DNA from: an uncultured Bacteroidaceae bacterium
GTDB lineage: Bacteria; Bacteroidota; Bacteroidia; Bacteroidales; Bacteroidaceae
DNA: 44,680 nucleotides
Assembly (NCBI GenBank): GCA_905233465.1
Contig: CAJOEI010000014.1
Coordinates: 1 to 44,680 of the forward strand
Reading direction: 5' to 3'
Shown here: positions 1 to 7,358 of the stretch, piece by piece
How positions within the stretch are numbered: the first letter of the stretch is position 1
Layout of the letters: each line of letters opens with the position of its first letter
The notes under the pieces: generated by a model
Seen by the model: only the letters and a program-made list of their open reading frames with translations
The model's database searches: none
What the model was told of the DNA's origin: nothing
Position numbers and translations under genes: made by a program

Positions 1-1
1 C

Positions 2-694
2 GTGCTGCCCCGTCAGGTCCACGGCACACGCATCGCTACCGTCACGGACGATCTGTTGCATGACGGTTCCTCGGCGCTCGACGGTGTCGATGCCCTCATC
101 ACCCGACTGCCCAATACATGCATTGGAATCTCTACGGCCGACTGTGTCCCCATCCTTCTCTACGATATGCGCACCTCGGCCGTGGCCGCCGTCCATGCCG
201 GTTGGCGTGGCACGGTGGCGCGCATCGCCTCGCTCACGGTGGCTGCCATGAACGAACGCTTCGGCACTCGTCCTGCAGACCTCCGGGCCGTCATCGGTCC
301 GAGCATCGGACCTTCAGCTTTTGAGGTCGGCGACGAGGTGTGCGACGCCTTTTCCTCGGCCCGCTTCCCGATGTCGGACATTGCCTTTCAGGCTCCGCCC
401 TTGCATCCACAGCCGTCGGACGTGGTGCCTTCTGTGTCTCCCTGCTCGTCATCTGCTGTGCAGGCTTGTCCGGCGGATCGTCATGGCGCATCAGCCCCCG
501 TTCTGCGCTGGCACATCGATCTCTGGAAGGCCAACGCCTATGACCTCGTCGCAGCCGGTGTCCCCGCCTCCTCAGTCTACACGTCAGCCCTCTGCACCTA
601 CACGCTTCACGCTCGCTTCTTTTCTGCCCGCCGCCTCGGCATCCACAGCGGTCGTATCTTTACGGGCATCATGTTGAAGAAGTCAGCCGGGTGA
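2..694 (+). CDS. pgeF: PgeF/YfiH-family protein, 5'-truncated by the window
   Basis: The reading frame enters from the left edge, so the N-terminus is missing and the first codon shown is not a start. The product belongs to the PgeF/YfiH (DUF152, polyphenol-oxidase fold) family: bacterial members edit peptidoglycan precursors, and related proteins act on purine nucleosides. The metal/catalytic landmarks are visible in order: the VHGTRIA histidine, the TADCVPILLYD cysteine, and AVHAGWRGTVARI. The C-terminal part (HIDLWKAN, then a CTYTL..FFSARR segment) is also typical. Unusual is a proline/serine-rich stretch of roughly 35-40 residues (about nt 385-510) between the FEVGDEV and WHIDLWKAN blocks, which are normally close together; the frame stays open through it. 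The TGA stop lies inside the left arm of the terminator that follows. Confidence 0.9.
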   Translation: MLPRQVHGTRIATVTDDLLHDGSSALDGVDALITRLPNTCIGISTADCVPILLYDMRTSAVAAVHAGWRGTVARIASLTVAAMNERFGTRPADLRAVIGPSIGPSAFEVGDEVCDAFSSARFPMSDIAFQAPPLHPQPSDVVPSVSPCSSSAVQACPADRHGASAPVLRWHIDLWKANAYDLVAAGVPASSVYTSALCTYTLHARFFSARRLGIHSGRIFTGIMLKKSAG

Positions 695-718
695 CCTCTT
701 TCAGTCACCCGGCTGACT
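681..718 (+). terminator. Intrinsic terminator of pgeF
   Basis: A perfect 15-bp stem (AGTCAGCCGGGTGAC with its complement), an 8-nt loop and a following TTTGTTT tract. The pgeF stop codon is inside the left arm, so the hairpin begins before the gene ends. Confidence 0.9.
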
Positions 719-740
719 TTGTTTACGAGCCTATGTGTAT

Positions 741-828
741 AGGCCTATGACCCTATGTATGTAGGCCAACGACCCTATGTGTGTAAGCCAATGGCCCTAT
801 GTGTGTAGGCCAACACACATAGGTGTGT
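741..828. repeat. 22-bp tandem repeat, four units
   Basis: Four consecutive 22-nt units begin at 741, 763, 785 and 807. The first three follow AGGCCAACGACCCTATGTGT closely; the fourth keeps the flanks but has a rearranged centre. A partial fifth copy (CCTATGTGTAT) lies just left. The period is not a multiple of three, so any frame through it changes at each unit. The tract overlaps the 3' end of the frameshifted gene at 753-1116. Confidence 0.85.
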
Positions 829-1116
829 TTCAGATGGGGCGTTTTTGCTATCTCGTCGTCGATGACGTCGCCCTTCGTGTTCTCACGTCCGTCGGAGCCT
901 ATTTCTACGATGTTGCACCGGACGCCGACGTAGAGCTGAGGCATGCCGATGGTGAAGTCGCTCTCGGCTTCCTGCGTCACCGTGACGGGCATTTTGACCA
1001 TCTGTGCCTCGGTCGGGTTCTCCTCGTTGGTCACGTAGCAGTCGACGATGCACGTTCTGCGCCTGCAGTCCTGTCGCACAGAGTGCAATCAGCAGGGCTG
1101 TCAGTTGTACTTTCAT
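753..1116 (-). pseudogene. Small secreted protein, frameshifted, running into the repeat
   Basis: From the ATG at 1116 the frame encodes a clear signal peptide (MKVQLTALLIALCATGLQAQ), then turns into arginine-rich nonsense. The next frame opens at about the same point (near 1055) and reads as ordinary protein, starting TCIVDCYVTNEENP and continuing through VTVTQEAESDF, MPQLYVGVRC and IEIGSDGRE-like segments. A single-base change near 1050-1060 would join them into a protein of roughly 100 residues with a signal peptide. The second frame then runs through the 22-bp repeat and stops at 753, so the native stop has probably been lost. A near-consensus -7 box (TACCCTTG, 1152-1145) lies upstream. 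I do not recognise the family. It could be a decayed gene, a sequencing error, or less likely a programmed shift. Confidence 0.6.
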
Positions 1117-1196
1117 TCTTTCCTTTTTTTAGATGATTGCGCCGCAAGGGTACAAAGAATTGGCAACATACCATCCTTTTCTGTCAAAAAAAAGGC

Positions 1197-4100
1197 TTAT
1201 TTCACGAGTAATTTCTGACCGTTTCTTATATAGATGCCTTTAGCAGCACGGCTCAACCTACGCCCGCTAAGATCATAGACGTCGTCAGATGCCTGTTTCG
1301 CATCTACCCCTTTCACCTTTTCGACGCCATCGACATCGCCTACGTAGATGAGGCGGAAGTTGTCGAAGCAAGTCCAGTCGTACACCGAAGGTGCAAAATG
1401 GCGCAAGCCAATGCGCAGATCGCCTGTCTCGGAGAGTACAAAGTCGAGATGCTGGGAATAGTGGCCGTCCGTGAATGCCTTGTTCGCAGTAGCGACGTTA
1501 TCGGGGTAGGTGTAAGGATTGTAGGTGTAAGGCACGCCGGCATCGAACAGCGACAACATGGATGTGGCAGCGTCTGCGGCATAGACTTCTGCCAACTCCT
1601 CCGTGCCCATCGTGTGGCGCAGCCATGCATTCTGAATATTACCGTTGCGATAGAAGCCCTGCCATTCCAACCGATAGTGTCCGGCGGGCATATTCTTCAG
1701 CACCTGGTAGGTGTCGAATATCTGGTAGTAATGCTCAGCCACGGTGCCGGGCGCTGCGCTGAAGGGCGTTCCTTCCCATCCTGTGCCGCCATCGGCGAAA
1801 TCAGGATTCCGTAGCAGCGCAGTGATATCCACCTCGGTGCCGCCTCCGATGAGGGCGACGGCATCAGCACTGGGTTCTGTGTCGGGCACGGGTTGCAGGG
1901 CTTGGCATTGTGTGCCCTTGGCGGCAGCCTCGGCATAGAGAGCGCGTGCATGCTCTGGCGTCAGCGCGCTATCGTAGAAGCGCAAATCATCAAAGAAGAC
2001 ATCGGACATGCGGGCATCGGCAGCAAAGGGACTGCGTCCCAACCACGCCTTGGTCGTGCTCACGAGTGTAAGCGGCGAAGCGTTAGGAGCGGCAGTGCCA
2101 CGCAGCTGTCCGTCGATAAAGAGGCGTACGGCTGCGGCGTCGGCACTGACGGTGATGTTGTGCCACTGTCCTTGGCTGAGACCGGCAGCGGATCCGGCCT
2201 TGCATGTGCCAGAGCGCACCTTCTCGAAGTACCAATTGCTGTTGCCGCCCTGATTGATGATTCCGACGTAGCTCGATGTGCCGTTGTTGACGTTCCACGC
2301 CCAGCAGTAGTCGTTCAGATGGCCCGGTGCCGCAGGCATGATGTTGATACTGACACTGTAAGCCTCGCCGTTAATGATGTTGCAGATGGCTTCTGCTGCG
2401 TCGTGGCCAAGGTCAAAGTAGCCCTCTGACTCGGCGGCTGTTCCAGTGTAAAGTGCTGTGCCGCTGTCATCGAGCTGCATGATGGCAGCGCCGCCCTTCA
2501 ACGAACCGCTGAAGGTTGCTACATCGTCGGCCGGTTGTCCGGCATCGAAGCTATAGCTGATGGCTGCCGAGGGAGGAGCGACGGTGGTCTGACTGACATC
2601 GGCGCTGACGCCAGAGAGGGGTATGGTCATCACCGAGAGGGAGTAGGCCGGAACGGTGTATGCGAGCTGGCCGTTGGAAGCCGTGAGGGTGCGATCCTTT
2701 GGGCTGACCTTCATGGGGTTGTCCATCGAGTTCTCGGCATAGTTGTCGTGGTTGCTCATCACACGCACCTTTGCCTGACCGCTGATCGAGGCATCGCTGA
2801 AGCGGAAAGTGGCAGGTATGTCGGCGCCATTGTAGTTGATGACCTTGACGATGGCGGCATCTTCGGTCTCGTTGAGGGCAGCACAGAGATAGAGGCTCTG
2901 TCCGCCAGCGGCAGAGAGGGTGACTGTATGCACAAGCTCGTCATCGATGTAACAGCGTGCTGTGAGTCCACTGCGCACAATCTTGAGGTGATAGGTCTGG
3001 CCTGTCTCAATGGTGCCGCCGGTCGTGGCGAGGGTAGTCTTGGTGCCGCCGATGGCTTGTTCGATGCCGTGGCGTGTGTTGCCCCACCCGCCGAGGTTCC
3101 ACCAGGCGTAGTTATTGCCGTCGGCATAGGCGAAGCATACGATGAAGCCCTCGTCACCGCTGTTCTTGACGGCATCCAGCTCGATGGTGCAGTTGTCGGT
3201 GATGACATCGAAGATGCGCGATGTGCCGCGGGTGGAGGCGGGGGAGTTGAAGGACCCGACAGGGAAACCGTCAAGCACACGGCCGTCGGCGGCGGTGACG
3301 CGGATGTTGGTGTAGGTGACGTCGGTGCCCCATGAGCCGAGTCCGAACCGTGTGCCTTGTGCGAGGTTGACGCTGTTGCCGGTCTCCGTCCACGTGATGT
3401 TCTGATGACCGACATTCGACGACATCATCTGCTGCGCCCAGTAAGACGGGGTGCCGAAGGAGGAATGGGCGTTGTAATGGATCATATCGGGCCGCCATTG
3501 TGCCTCGTTTTCATTCATGAAAATGGGTGCATAGGAAGTCATCACGCAGACGTCGCTGTTGCGCTCCATGCCGGCCATGTAGATGGCTTCGCCGAGGGCA
3601 GCCTTCAGGGTGCCGTTCACGCCATAGTCCTGGGTGACGGCGTACTCTCCGTTATAGACTTTGTTGCTCGAACGGCTGTAGTTATCGTACTTATGATACA
3701 TGGATGCGAACCAGTCGGGCGAGCGGTAGAAGTGCTCGTCGATGACCTCCAAGGGGTAAGGATTGCGCCAAGTGGGATAGTCGGAACCCCAGTCGCTGTT
3801 GCCTATAAGGGTCATCTCGGGATAGCGTGCCTTAATGGCTTGGTAGAACTTATAGTAACGCTCGGCATAGTGGTCGCTCTGGTCGCGGTTGTCGGTGGAG
3901 GTGTAGTTGTAGTTCTCGTTGCCGATTTCCAGCAGTCGCAGGTTGAAGGGTTCGGGATGACCTGCCGCGGCACGCTTGGCACCCCAGTAGGTGTTGACAT
4001 CGCCGTTGGCATATTCGATGGCGTCCAGCGCCTCCTGAATGAAGCCTTCGATGTGCTGATAGTCCTGGAACCATCCGTGTCCCATGCCCACGTTGACCAC

Positions 4101-4979
4101 GAACAAAGGCTCCGCGCCCAGGTCTTCAGCCAATTGCAAGAACTCGTGGTATCCCATGCCGTTGGAGACGGGATAACCCCAATGGCTGTTGTAGATTCCC
4201 AAGCGTTCCTCGACGGGTCCTACGGTGTGACGCCACTGATAGCGGTTGCCGCCCTCGATGTAGCATCCACCGGGGAAACGCATGAAGCGCGGGTGGAGCG
4301 CTGCCAGCTTCTCAGCCAGGTCACGGCGCATACCGTTCTCGCGATTCTTGAACGTCGGAGGCATCAGGCTCACGCAATCCAGATAAATGGTTCCGGCCTT
4401 GCTGCCACGAATGGCGAACCAGCCGAGCTGGTAGCTGCCTGTGGCCGTGATGTCGGCGGTGTATTTCTTCCATTGTCCAGCCTCACTGACGTGCACCGAG
4501 GTGTGCCCGAGGTCGGCACCCTCATAGCTCTCGAGCGTCAGCGTGACATCGCCCGTCCAGTTGTTGGCCGTCCGTACCCAGAAGGAGGCACGGTAGTTCT
4601 GACCGCGGACGATGTTAATCCCCCAGAAACCAATGTTGCGTGTGCCGTCGCCAGCCTTGGTGAGGTTGAGATGCATGGCACGTTTCTGTGCGGCGCTGAG
4701 CAGGTTCTGCGACGAGATGCTGAAGGTGGCGTCGCCAATGGTCCACCAGTAGTCGGGATTTCCACTATTCTCTTCCATGGAACCGTTGCGGATGAGCTCG
4801 GCATAGAGCCCGCCGTCGCCCGCATGGTTGATCTCCTCGTAGAAGATGCCATAGTGCAGCGGACCGATGATGGGACCACGCTGCGCGGTGGAGAAATTGA
4901 ACGTGGGCTGCGCCGCTGCCGGGAGCAGGAAGAGAGACGTACAAAGCAGGATTAAGAAGGAAGAAACAAATCTACGCAT
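1197..4979 (-). CDS. Secreted multidomain GH51-type alpha-L-arabinofuranosidase
   Basis: A 1260-residue enzyme that should remove arabinofuranosyl groups from arabinoxylan, arabinan or similar glycans outside the cytoplasm. Order of parts: signal peptide (residues 1-23, ending AAA-Q); GH51 catalytic barrel starting near 30 and holding a CBM4-like insertion at about 75-205; acid/base Glu355 in EIGNENY and nucleophile Glu445 in VYNGEYAV; a beta-sandwich with a DUF1080/laminin-G look at about 530-700; a LamG/concanavalin-like domain at about 805-1010; a further jelly-roll at about 1045-1215; and a C-terminal tail (YDLSGRRLS, then GIYIRNGQKLLVK) of the kind used for type IX-like sorting in Prevotella. 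A consensus -7 box lies 20 nt upstream. It is probably transcribed alone. Linkage preference cannot be read from sequence. Confidence 0.92.
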   Translation of the reverse strand: MRRFVSSFLILLCTSLFLLPAAAQPTFNFSTAQRGPIIGPLHYGIFYEEINHAGDGGLYAELIRNGSMEENSGNPDYWWTIGDATFSISSQNLLSAAQKRAMHLNLTKAGDGTRNIGFWGINIVRGQNYRASFWVRTANNWTGDVTLTLESYEGADLGHTSVHVSEAGQWKKYTADITATGSYQLGWFAIRGSKAGTIYLDCVSLMPPTFKNRENGMRRDLAEKLAALHPRFMRFPGGCYIEGGNRYQWRHTVGPVEERLGIYNSHWGYPVSNGMGYHEFLQLAEDLGAEPLFVVNVGMGHGWFQDYQHIEGFIQEALDAIEYANGDVNTYWGAKRAAAGHPEPFNLRLLEIGNENYNYTSTDNRDQSDHYAERYYKFYQAIKARYPEMTLIGNSDWGSDYPTWRNPYPLEVIDEHFYRSPDWFASMYHKYDNYSRSSNKVYNGEYAVTQDYGVNGTLKAALGEAIYMAGMERNSDVCVMTSYAPIFMNENEAQWRPDMIHYNAHSSFGTPSYWAQQMMSSNVGHQNITWTETGNSVNLAQGTRFGLGSWGTDVTYTNIRVTAADGRVLDGFPVGSFNSPASTRGTSRIFDVITDNCTIELDAVKNSGDEGFIVCFAYADGNNYAWWNLGGWGNTRHGIEQAIGGTKTTLATTGGTIETGQTYHLKIVRSGLTARCYIDDELVHTVTLSAAGGQSLYLCAALNETEDAAIVKVINYNGADIPATFRFSDASISGQAKVRVMSNHDNYAENSMDNPMKVSPKDRTLTASNGQLAYTVPAYSLSVMTIPLSGVSADVSQTTVAPPSAAISYSFDAGQPADDVATFSGSLKGGAAIMQLDDSGTALYTGTAAESEGYFDLGHDAAEAICNIINGEAYSVSINIMPAAPGHLNDYCWAWNVNNGTSSYVGIINQGGNSNWYFEKVRSGTCKAGSAAGLSQGQWHNITVSADAAAVRLFIDGQLRGTAAPNASPLTLVSTTKAWLGRSPFAADARMSDVFFDDLRFYDSALTPEHARALYAEAAAKGTQCQALQPVPDTEPSADAVALIGGGTEVDITALLRNPDFADGGTGWEGTPFSAAPGTVAEHYYQIFDTYQVLKNMPAGHYRLEWQGFYRNGNIQNAWLRHTMGTEELAEVYAADAATSMLSLFDAGVPYTYNPYTYPDNVATANKAFTDGHYSQHLDFVLSETGDLRIGLRHFAPSVYDWTCFDNFRLIYVGDVDGVEKVKGVDAKQASDDVYDLSGRRLSRAAKGIYIRNGQKLLVK

Positions 4980-4999
4980 AATGAGGATATTTTAGTGCA

Positions 5000-5007
5000 C
5001 AAAGATA
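5000..5007 (-). promoter_or_regulatory. -7 promoter box of the GH51 gene
   Basis: TATCTTTG on the minus strand, matching the Bacteroidota TAnnTTTG element, 20 nt upstream of the ATG at 4979. Confidence 0.75.
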
Positions 5008-5060
5008 CGGAAATTCGTCATTCTGTGCTTAAAATACGATGATTTTTTAATGATTATTAG

Positions 5061-5237
5061 TTACTCCAATCCTCGTCCCAGTGGCTCGGCACCGTGCTTC
5101 TCGCGTACACGTATCTCAGCTAGTGCCCCGTTCATCATGATAAGGTCAAAGATACTCTCCTTGCCCCCGTGCAATACGTGGACATGTATCGGCTCGTGCT
5201 CGAAGAACTCTCTTAACTTATTAGACGGCAAGCGTCT
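5061..5237 (-). pseudogene. DUF4160-family remnant
   Basis: An open frame with no start codon (a stop at 5240-5238, then open to TAA at 5063-5061) reads LREFFEHEPIHVHVLHGG, then ESIFDLIMMNGALAEIRVRE. This matches the middle of DUF4160 proteins, small toxin-antitoxin-associated proteins with an EHxPxHxHV motif. Both the N-terminal strand and the C-terminal helix are missing, and no partner gene is nearby, so it is a relic of an accessory gene. The opposite-strand ORF over the same DNA has no recognisable content. Confidence 0.6.
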
Positions 5238-5247
5238 TTATACAGAT

Positions 5248-5276
5248 AGGAGCACCCGATGACCTCGGATGCTCCT
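5248..5276 (+). terminator. Hairpin with T-tract on the plus strand
   Basis: A 12-bp stem (one G-T pair) built on AGGAGCAYCCGA with a 5-nt loop, followed on the plus strand by TTTGTTTT. It sits 8 nt beyond the stop of the minus-strand lipoprotein gene, so it may end transcription in both directions, although the T-tract favours plus-strand transcripts. Confidence 0.55.
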
Positions 5277-5283
5277 TTTGTTT

Positions 5284-6111
5284 TCAGTAGCGGTCTTCGA
5301 TTTCGTCTTCCTTGTCCTCAATATAGTCCACAAACCGCTCGCGCAGAGATTTGGGTATTGAGCTGTCATTCTTGACGCGCTTCTCGATGCCCCACAACTG
5401 GTCCTCGATTTGCTTGGCCCTCTTGCCGTTGTCGTTGCGCAAGGCTCTGTCGTACTGGGCCAACAGACCGTAAATGCCATACTTCTGGCAGAGGCCGTCA
5501 AGGGTCATCGGATATTGCTTGGGAGTGCTTGCGGCAGTGGATCCTGTGGACTCTGTGCTGGCCTGTATGGTGGATGTCTGGTCTACCGTTGCCTGCGACT
5601 CAGTCCCAGCATCACCCTCTGTTGTGGTGGAGAGCAGGGTTGAGTTGAAGTCCATGCGTACGCCCTTGGTGTTCTCCAACAGCTGAGTAGCATCTTTGGC
5701 GGACATATATTTCTTGTCCGCGTCCATGATTGAGAACACGATGAGGCGCTCCACGTTGTCGCCGGCGTTGAACACAGGAAGCAGGTTGGGAAGGTCCTCG
5801 GCAGAGAGGATAAGACCGTCGCGCAGGCGTATGCCCTTGTCATCCAATGGTACGATGTCGATGGAGAGGTCATCGAACGAAGCATTGACCTCCTTGCGGA
5901 TTGGTACGACAGCCTGAATGGTCCACTCAGAGCTGTTCTCGGGGTTCTGAACAGTGTAGAGCTTGACGTCTGCACCGAGACTGAATGCTGAGAATGCGTT
6001 GCCTGCAAACTCTACGGTGTTCTTAGGAATATAAGTCTCCGTGGGCTTCTCGGATGTGCATGCGCAAATGATTGCGGCAGCAATTACTGATAGTGCAAAA
6101 AACTTTTTCAT
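5284..6111 (-). CDS. Predicted lipoprotein of unknown function
   Basis: A 275-residue protein with a lipoprotein signal (KKFFALSVIAAAIICAC; acylated Cys at residue 18). A mixed globular domain spans about 30-160 and includes WTIQAVVPIRKE and IVFSIMDADKKYMSAKDA. A Ser/Thr/Gln-rich linker follows (about 165-205), then a helical C-terminal part with many charged residues ending in KEDEIEDRY. I do not recognise the family. It starts 6 nt after the fucO stop on the same strand, so it is probably the last gene of the beta-propeller glycosidase/acyl-CoA synthetase/FucO operon, but its role there is not evident. Confidence 0.8.
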   Translation of the reverse strand: MKKFFALSVIAAAIICACTSEKPTETYIPKNTVEFAGNAFSAFSLGADVKLYTVQNPENSSEWTIQAVVPIRKEVNASFDDLSIDIVPLDDKGIRLRDGLILSAEDLPNLLPVFNAGDNVERLIVFSIMDADKKYMSAKDATQLLENTKGVRMDFNSTLLSTTTEGDAGTESQATVDQTSTIQASTESTGSTAASTPKQYPMTLDGLCQKYGIYGLLAQYDRALRNDNGKRAKQIEDQLWGIEKRVKNDSSIPKSLRERFVDYIEDKEDEIEDRY

Positions 6112-6117
6112 AATCTA

Positions 6118-7272
6118 TTAAAGGATTTGGTGATATAGGTCTATGATGTCCTGCTTGGTCACTGGACGCGGGTTGCCCGGAGTGCAGACATCGTTGAAGG
6201 CTTGGTCAGCGAGTGCAGCAATGTCGCTCTCCTTAATACCCAGGTCTGTCAGACGCTTGTTGGTTCCAACGCGTGCGCTAAGGTCTTCAATGGCCTTGCA
6301 TGCGGCCTCGGCAGCCTCGTCGACACTCATGCCGGCCTCATATACGCCACATGCCTTGGCGATATCCACGTACTTGGCTTTGGCAGCAGGCATATTGAAA
6401 CGCATCACGGTTGGCAGAAGCATGGCGCAGGCTACGCCGTGGGGGACATCAAAGAGAGCTGAAAGCGGATGTGCCATGCCATGATCCACACCGAGTCCGA
6501 CGTTGGAGAATGCCATGCCCGCTACGTACTGAGCAACGGCCATACCATCACGTCCGACAGGGTTCTTGGGGTCCTCAACGGCGATGGGCAGGTTGCGGTA
6601 GATCATCTCTATGGCCTTGATTTCGAACATATCGCTGAGCTCCCATGCGGCCTTGGTGATGAGGCCCTCGATGGCGTGGGTCATGGCGTCCATGCCCGTG
6701 GCGGCAGTCAGGCCCTTGGGCAGCGAATACATCAGCTCGGCATCCACGATGGCCACACAAGGTATGTCGTTGGGGTCCACGCACACCATCTTGGCTTGGC
6801 GGGTCTCGTCGATGATGACGTAGTTGATGGTTGTCTCGGCTGCCGTTCCGGCAGTGGTTGGCAGTGCGATGATGGGCAGCGACTTCTTCTTGGTGTCGGC
6901 CACGCCCTCCAACGAGATGATGTCGCTGAACTCGGGGTTGTTCACCACGATGCCGATTCCCTTGGCGGTGTCCATGCTCGAGCCACCGCCGATGGCAACG
7001 ATGAAGTCAGCCCCAGCCCGCTTGCATGCCTCAATGCCGTTCTTCACGTTTGTCACTGTGGGATTAGGCTTCACGTCGTCGAAGATTTCATACTTGATAT
7101 CGGCCTCGTCCATCACGTCGAGCACCATTTTGGCCACGCCAAACTGCATCAAGCCCTTGTCGGTCACCACCAATGCTTTCTTGAAGCCCAGACGGGCCAC
7201 TACGCCGGGCAGCTCCTTGCGAGCGCCGGGTCCGAAGTAAGACACTTCGTTAAGGATAAATCTGTTAACCAT
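6118..7272 (-). CDS. fucO: Lactaldehyde reductase (group III iron-dependent alcohol dehydrogenase)
   Basis: Product of 384 residues, colinear with E. coli FucO, which reduces L-lactaldehyde to 1,2-propanediol with NADH during fucose or rhamnose fermentation. The NAD-binding GGGSSMD loop is at 95-101. The metal ligands are all present: Asp195 and His199 (GMDAMTHAIEG), His264 (VDHGMAHPL) and His278 (PHGVA). PTTAGTAAE and NVGLG are also conserved. A close relative of different aldehyde specificity cannot be excluded, since no fuc isomerase, kinase or aldolase genes are in the window. The ATG at 7272 comes 2 nt after the end of an 84-bp heptad repeat tract that fills the whole space from the upstream stop codon, so translation starts directly out of the repeat. 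Confidence 0.92.
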   Translation of the reverse strand: MVNRFILNEVSYFGPGARKELPGVVARLGFKKALVVTDKGLMQFGVAKMVLDVMDEADIKYEIFDDVKPNPTVTNVKNGIEACKRAGADFIVAIGGGSSMDTAKGIGIVVNNPEFSDIISLEGVADTKKKSLPIIALPTTAGTAAETTINYVIIDETRQAKMVCVDPNDIPCVAIVDAELMYSLPKGLTAATGMDAMTHAIEGLITKAAWELSDMFEIKAIEMIYRNLPIAVEDPKNPVGRDGMAVAQYVAGMAFSNVGLGVDHGMAHPLSALFDVPHGVACAMLLPTVMRFNMPAAKAKYVDIAKACGVYEAGMSVDEAAEAACKAIEDLSARVGTNKRLTDLGIKESDIAALADQAFNDVCTPGNPRPVTKQDIIDLYHQIL

Positions 7273-7274
7273 TA

Positions 7275-7358
7275 GTTTATAGTTTAAAGTTTAAGGTTTA
7301 ATGTTTCAGTTTTAAAGTTTCAAGTTCCAATTTTCAATTTTCAATTTTCAACTTTCAA
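7275..7358 (-). repeat. Heptanucleotide tract between acd and fucO (12 units)
   Basis: Twelve consecutive 7-nt units without a slip, consensus TTGAAAM drifting to TTTAAAC and ending TATAAAC next to the fucO ATG. The first unit contains the TGA stop of the acyl-CoA synthetase (AAT TGA, 7357-7355). The tract fills the stop-to-start spacer. Confidence 0.9.

Noticed and set aside
753..1136. Plus-strand 119-codon ORF over the frameshifted gene
   Set aside because: Shadow frame of the minus-strand protein; the minus strand has the signal peptide and the promoter-like box.
3357..4955. 532-codon open frame antisense to the GH51 gene
   Set aside because: It exactly shadows the GH51 catalytic domain, lacks protein family features, and is explained by GC-rich codon use on the other strand.
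5050..5262. 70-codon plus-strand ORF
   Set aside because: It lies opposite the DUF4160 remnant, has Ser/Pro/Arg-rich shadow composition, and lacks a promoter.
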